Shown here: positions 60,165 to 64,000 of the stretch, one piece after another
How the letters are laid out: the number at the start of each line of letters is the position of its first letter
Numbering within the stretch: the first letter of the stretch is position 1
NCBI RefSeq assembly: GCF_000631985.1
Contig: NZ_JFYN01000018.1
Span: 1 to 64,000 of the forward strand
Source: Pseudomonas sp. RIT288
Lineage (GTDB): Bacteria; Pseudomonadota; Gammaproteobacteria; Pseudomonadales; Pseudomonadaceae
Direction of reading: 5' to 3'
Length of the DNA: 64,000 nt
Position numbers and translations under genes: made by a program
The notes under the pieces: generated by a model
What the model saw: the letters and a program-made list of their open reading frames with translations, nothing else
Databases searched by the model: none
Told to the model about the DNA's origin: nothing

Positions 60165-62087
60165 TCAGGCATCCAGCTCGGCCCAACGCTCCACCAGTGC
60201 ATCCAGTTCTGCCTGCAACTGCTCCAGCGAAGCAATCACCTTGGCCGTTTCTGCCGGCGGACGCTGATAGAAACCGGCTTCAGCCATCTCAGCCTCGACC
60301 GCAGCGATCTGCTGTTCCTTGGCATCGATGTCGCCCGGCAACGCTTCCAGCTCGCGCTGCAGCTTGTAGCTCAGCTTCTTCTTGGCTGCCGGTGCGGCAG
60401 CGGCAGGTGCGGCAACCACGGCAGGTTCAGCAGTGACCACCGCCGAATTCAAGTCAGCCTTGCCCGACTTGCTCTCGGTCACACCCAGCAAGCGCGGCGA
60501 GCCGCCCTGACGGATCCAGTCCTGATAGCCACCGACGTATTCACGCACCTTGCCTTCACCTTCGAAGACCAGGGTGCTGGTCACCACGTTGTCGAGGAAT
60601 GCCCGGTCGTGGCTGACCATCAGCACCGTGCCGTTGAAGGTCAGCAGCACTTCTTCGAGCAGCTCGAGGGTTTCCACGTCGAGGTCGTTGGTCGGTTCGT
60701 CGAGTACCAGCAGGTTCGCCGGTTTGCTGAACAGTTTGGCCAGCAGCAAGCGCGCACGCTCGCCACCGGACAGCGCCTTGACCGGCGTGCGCGCACGCTG
60801 CGGGCTGAACAGGAAGTCACCGAGGTAGCTCAGGACGTGGCGGCTCTGGCCGTCGATATCGATGAAGTCGCGGCCTTCGGCGACGTTGTCGATCACGGTC
60901 TTTTCCAGATCCAGCTGATGGCGCAACTGATCGAAGTAGGCCACATCGATGCGCGTGCCCTCTTCCACTTTGCCGCTGGTCGGCTGCAGACCGTTGAGCA
61001 TCAGCTTCAGCAGGGTGGTCTTGCCGGTACCGTTGGCGCCGAGCAGACCGATACGGTCGCCGCGCTGCAGAACCATCGAGAAGTCCTTGATCAGGTACGG
61101 ACCGTCCGGGTGATGGAAGCTGACATTTTCCAGCACCATCACTTGCTTGCCGGACTTGTCGGCAGTTTCCAGCTGGATATTCGCCTTGCCGGTACGCTCG
61201 CGCCGCTCGCTGCGCTCAACACGCAGGGCTTTAAGGGCGCGCACACGGCCTTCGTTACGGGTCCGACGGGCCTTGATGCCCTGACGGATCCACACTTCTT
61301 CCTGGGCCAGACGCTTGTCGAACAGCGCGTTGGCGGTTTCTTCAGCGGCCAGCGCGGCTTCTTTGTGCACGAGGAAGCTGGCGTAGTCGCCGTTCCAGTC
61401 GATCAGGCCGCCGCGATCCAGTTCGAGGATGCGCGTGGCGAGGTTTTGCAGGAAGGAACGGTCGTGCGTGATGAACAGCACGGCGCCCTGGAAATCCTTC
61501 AGGGCTTCTTCGAGCCAGGCAATCGCGCCGATGTCCAGGTGGTTGGTCGGTTCGTCGAGCAGCAGCAGATCCGGTTCGGACACCAGCGCCTGCGCCAGCA
61601 GGACGCGACGACGCCAGCCGCCGGACAACTCGGCGAGGGTCTTGTCGGCCGGCAGTTGCAGGCGGCTCAGAGTGCTGTCGACCAGGGTCTGCAAGCGCCA
61701 GCCGTCACGGGCTTCGAGGTCGTGCTGAACGTGCATCAGCTTGTCCAGATCGGCGTCGGTGACGATGTTCTGGCTCAGGTGATGATATTCGGCGAGCAAG
61801 GCGCCAACGCCGTCGAGGCCTTCGGCAACCACATCGAATACGGTCCGCCCGTCGGCCACTGGCAATTCTTGCGGCAATTCGCCGATTTTCAGACCGGGGG
61901 CACGCCACACCGAGCCGTCATCGGGCTTCTGGTCGCCCTTGACCAGCTTCATCATGCTGGATTTGCCAGTGCCGTTGCGGCCGATGATGCACACCCGCTC
62001 ACCACGGGCGATCTGCCAGGACACCTTGTCCAACAACGGCATCGCGCCGAATGCAAGGGACACATCGCTGAATTTGAGCAGGGTCAT
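60165..62087 (-). CDS. uup: ABC-F family ATPase, Uup type
   Basis: A 640-residue protein with two ABC domains and no membrane part. Walker A motifs are GRNGTGKSS (near 37-45) and GANGTGKTT (near 355); signatures are LSGGWRRR and LSGGERAR; Walker B motifs end in LLLDEPTNHLD and LVLDEPTNDLD. After an Ala/Pro linker a C-terminal coiled coil (about residues 570-640) follows, the DNA- and ribosome-linked tail of Uup. Start 62087 (MTLLKFSDVSLAFG) is preferred to 62114. It acts on ribosomes or replication structures by family knowledge. Confidence 0.9.
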   Translation of the reverse strand: MTLLKFSDVSLAFGAMPLLDKVSWQIARGERVCIIGRNGTGKSSMMKLVKGDQKPDDGSVWRAPGLKIGELPQELPVADGRTVFDVVAEGLDGVGALLAEYHHLSQNIVTDADLDKLMHVQHDLEARDGWRLQTLVDSTLSRLQLPADKTLAELSGGWRRRVLLAQALVSEPDLLLLDEPTNHLDIGAIAWLEEALKDFQGAVLFITHDRSFLQNLATRILELDRGGLIDWNGDYASFLVHKEAALAAEETANALFDKRLAQEEVWIRQGIKARRTRNEGRVRALKALRVERSERRERTGKANIQLETADKSGKQVMVLENVSFHHPDGPYLIKDFSMVLQRGDRIGLLGANGTGKTTLLKLMLNGLQPTSGKVEEGTRIDVAYFDQLRHQLDLEKTVIDNVAEGRDFIDIDGQSRHVLSYLGDFLFSPQRARTPVKALSGGERARLLLAKLFSKPANLLVLDEPTNDLDVETLELLEEVLLTFNGTVLMVSHDRAFLDNVVTSTLVFEGEGKVREYVGGYQDWIRQGGSPRLLGVTESKSGKADLNSAVVTAEPAVVAAPAAAAPAAKKKLSYKLQRELEALPGDIDAKEQQIAAVEAEMAEAGFYQRPPAETAKVIASLEQLQAELDALVERWAELDA

Positions 62088-62301
62088 GAGCTTCTCCAAA
62101 AACCGGGCGCGCATTCTACCTGAGTTAGGTCCTCAGCAGGCCGCCAATTTGTCTGCCGAAGCACTCTGCACAACATTTGTTGCGAACTTGTGCTGCGAGA
62201 CCGGCAAAGCTTTCGCCCGTTGCTGGCAAAAGGCTAAGCTACAGACAATTCAGTGCTGGCCACGGCCGGTGCTTGTCATGATTTCTCTGCCCGGATGTCT
62301 C

Positions 62302-64000
62302 ATGCGCAGTCGCCTTTTCAGTGTCTTGTCCTGTTTGCTACTTACCGCCGCTGCCGCTCAATCCGCCCAGGCGGTGGACCTGTCCACCCAACGCCAGTAT
62401 TACGATGAAGCCAAACGCGCCTTGGCCAAAGGCGATACCGGCCCGTACTTTCGTTACAGCCAGGCCTTGGCCGATTACCCGCTGGAACCGTACCTGGCCT
62501 ACGACGAACTGACCGCGCGTCTGAAGACCGCGAGCAACGCCGAGATCGAGAAATTCCTCGCCGAGCACGGCGACCTGCCCCAGGCCAACTGGATGAAGTT
62601 GCGCTGGTTGCGCTGGCTCGCCGACCGTGGCGACTGGGCCACCTTCACCAAATATTACGACCCTAAACTCAACTTCACTGAACTGGACTGCCTCAATGCG
62701 CAGTACCAGATCAGCAGCGGCCACAAGGCCGAGGGTTATGCCAACGCCGACAAATTGTGGCTGACCGGCAAATCGCAACCGGCCGCCTGTGACGGGCTGT
62801 TCGGAATCTGGGCCGCCGACGGTCAGTTGACTGAACAGAAACGCTGGGAGCGCACCAAACTCGCTGCCCAGGCGCGCAACTATCCATTGGCCAACAGCCT
62901 GGTCAACGGCCTGACCACCCTCGCTCCGCGCGGTCGTCTGCTAGTGGATGTGGCGCAAAAACCCGAGCTGCTCAATCAACCATCGCGCTTCACCCCGGCC
63001 GACGAGCCGATGTCCGACGTGGTCAGCCTCGGTCTGCGCCGCCTCGCCCGTCAGGACCCGGACAAGGCCATGGCCCTGCTCGACGGATACGCCAGCAGCA
63101 TGCATTTCTCCCGTGACGAAAAAGTCGCGATTGCCCGGGAAATCGGCCTGACCCTGGCCCGGCGTTTCGACAGCCGCGCGCTGGACGTGATGACCAAATA
63201 CGATCCGGAGCTGCGTGACAACACCGTGTCCGAATGGCGCCTGCGTCTGCTGCTGCGCCTGGCACGCTGGGACGATGCTTATCAGTTGACCCGTCGCTTG
63301 CCACAGGATCTGGCGACCACCAACCGCTGGCGCTACTGGCAGGCGCGCAGTCTGGAACTGGCCCAGCCACAAAACCCGGAAGCACAGACCCTTTACAAAA
63401 ACCTTGCGCGCGAACGTGACTTCTACGGTTTCCTCGCCGCCGACCGCTCGCAATCGCCGTACTCGCTGAACAACAAGCCGCTGGTCCTCAGCCAGGCGCT
63501 GATCAACAAGGTGCGCAACACCCCAGGCGTACGCCGCGCGCTGGAATTCCATGCGCGCGGACAGATCGTCGACGGGCGCCGCGAGTGGTATCACGTCAGC
63601 CGTCATTTCAATCGTGACGAAATGGTTGCCCAGGCCAAACTGGCCTACGACCTGAAATGGTATTTCCCGGCGATCCGCACCATCAGTCAGGCGCAATACT
63701 GGGACGACCTGGACATCCGCTTCCCGATGGCCCACCGCGACACCCTCGTGCGTGAAGCCAAGACGCGTGGCCTGCATTCAAGCTGGGTGTTCGCCATCAC
63801 TCGCCAGGAAAGCGCCTTCATGGACGACGCCCGCTCCGGCGTCGGCGCCAGCGGTCTGATGCAGTTGATGCCCGCCACTGCCAAGGAAACCGCGCGCAAG
63901 TTCAGCATCCCGCTGGCCTCACCGCAGCAAGTGCTCGATCCGGACAAGAACATCCAGCTCGGCGCCGCTTACCTGAGCCAGGTGCACAGCCAGTTCAACG
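62302..64000 (+). CDS. slt: Soluble lytic murein transglycosylase Slt (3' end beyond window)
   Basis: The first 566 codons of a periplasmic lytic transglycosylase; no stop occurs before the window ends. A signal peptide (MRSRLFSVLSCLLLTAAAAQ, cleavage after AQA) is followed by the helical ring-like U domain (about 25-470). The catalytic domain starts with the glutamate in FAITRQESAFM and continues GVGASGLMQLMPATAKETA. It cuts peptidoglycan between MurNAc and GlcNAc with anhydro-ring formation. ATG 62302 is preferred to an in-frame ATG at 62278; neither has a strong ribosome site. Confidence 0.95.
   Translation, partial: MRSRLFSVLSCLLLTAAAAQSAQAVDLSTQRQYYDEAKRALAKGDTGPYFRYSQALADYPLEPYLAYDELTARLKTASNAEIEKFLAEHGDLPQANWMKLRWLRWLADRGDWATFTKYYDPKLNFTELDCLNAQYQISSGHKAEGYANADKLWLTGKSQPAACDGLFGIWAADGQLTEQKRWERTKLAAQARNYPLANSLVNGLTTLAPRGRLLVDVAQKPELLNQPSRFTPADEPMSDVVSLGLRRLARQDPDKAMALLDGYASSMHFSRDEKVAIAREIGLTLARRFDSRALDVMTKYDPELRDNTVSEWRLRLLLRLARWDDAYQLTRRLPQDLATTNRWRYWQARSLELAQPQNPEAQTLYKNLARERDFYGFLAADRSQSPYSLNNKPLVLSQALINKVRNTPGVRRALEFHARGQIVDGRREWYHVSRHFNRDEMVAQAKLAYDLKWYFPAIRTISQAQYWDDLDIRFPMAHRDTLVREAKTRGLHSSWVFAITRQESAFMDDARSGVGASGLMQLMPATAKETARKFSIPLASPQQVLDPDKNIQLGAAYLSQVHSQFN

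Overview
The window is chromosomal DNA of a Pseudomonas, most likely of the P. fluorescens group. The evidence is the GC-rich coding DNA, the family of core genes (rssB/rssC, psrA, sulA next to lexA, fadBA, lolCDE, sthA, the long gap next to mfd), and many copies of GCGAGCCTGCTCGCGA-type REP/REPIN sequences plus a second palindromic repeat ending in GATCTTTTGATC. From memory of P. aeruginosa PAO1, 19.9-29 kb resembles the tal-rssC-rssB-pilZ-mlaA-queF-copRS block and 29-64 kb resembles the lolCDE to slt block; the two meet here at a REPIN. No tRNA, rRNA, CRISPR array, prophage or insertion sequence was seen.

Region 1 (1-19714) is the accessory part: an exopolysaccharide (EPS) locus bordered on the left by a tandem REPIN array of about 175 bp units (1-about 820). 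A leftward group, yjbE-like, wza-like, yjbF-, yjbG- and yjbH-like, encodes the secreted and outer-membrane parts. galE (leftward) and galU (rightward) supply UDP-glucose and UDP-galactose. A second leftward operon runs from 18472 to 8789: a Wzb-type phosphatase, a Wzc-type tyrosine autokinase, one family-4-type glycosyltransferase, a pyruvyltransferase, a Wzx-type flippase, a Wzy-like polymerase, an acyltransferase and an SGNH hydrolase. A divergent gene at 18764 encodes a secreted clan GH-A glycoside hydrolase. Together these look like a Wzx/Wzy-dependent pathway for a pyruvylated, acylated EPS with its own trimming enzyme. Only one glycosyltransferase and no initiating sugar-phosphate transferase lie here, so others must act from elsewhere. 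An orphan, degenerate phosphomannomutase C-terminal domain follows galU. Short AT-rich motifs recur in the intergenic regions of the locus and may mark a common regulator.

Region 2 (19.9-29 kb) holds transaldolase; the RssB/RssC regulator pair; a PilZ protein; MlaA; a phosphonatase-like pseudoenzyme; DUF4404; QueF; and a copper module (cupredoxin, CopR, CopS) with a good CopR-type box between the divergent genes.

Region 3 (29-49 kb) holds lolC-lolD-(hairpin)-lolE, a second PilZ protein, a GDPD-family phosphodiesterase, SthA, ApbE, an MFS carboxylate transporter, a long GAPDH, Mfd, a CsiV-like protein, a SWIM-SNF2 helicase, MtnP-type phosphorylase, NagZ and PsrA with a double operator.

Region 4 (49.7-64 kb) holds the lexA-sulA SOS operon with two LexA boxes, two small conserved proteins, TopA, DUF1653, the FadA/FadB beta-oxidation complex, a UspA-type protein, an ABC-F ATPase of the Uup type and a soluble lytic transglycosylase cut by the window edge. 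Repeats of three families sit almost only between genes, often within a few bases of a stop codon.
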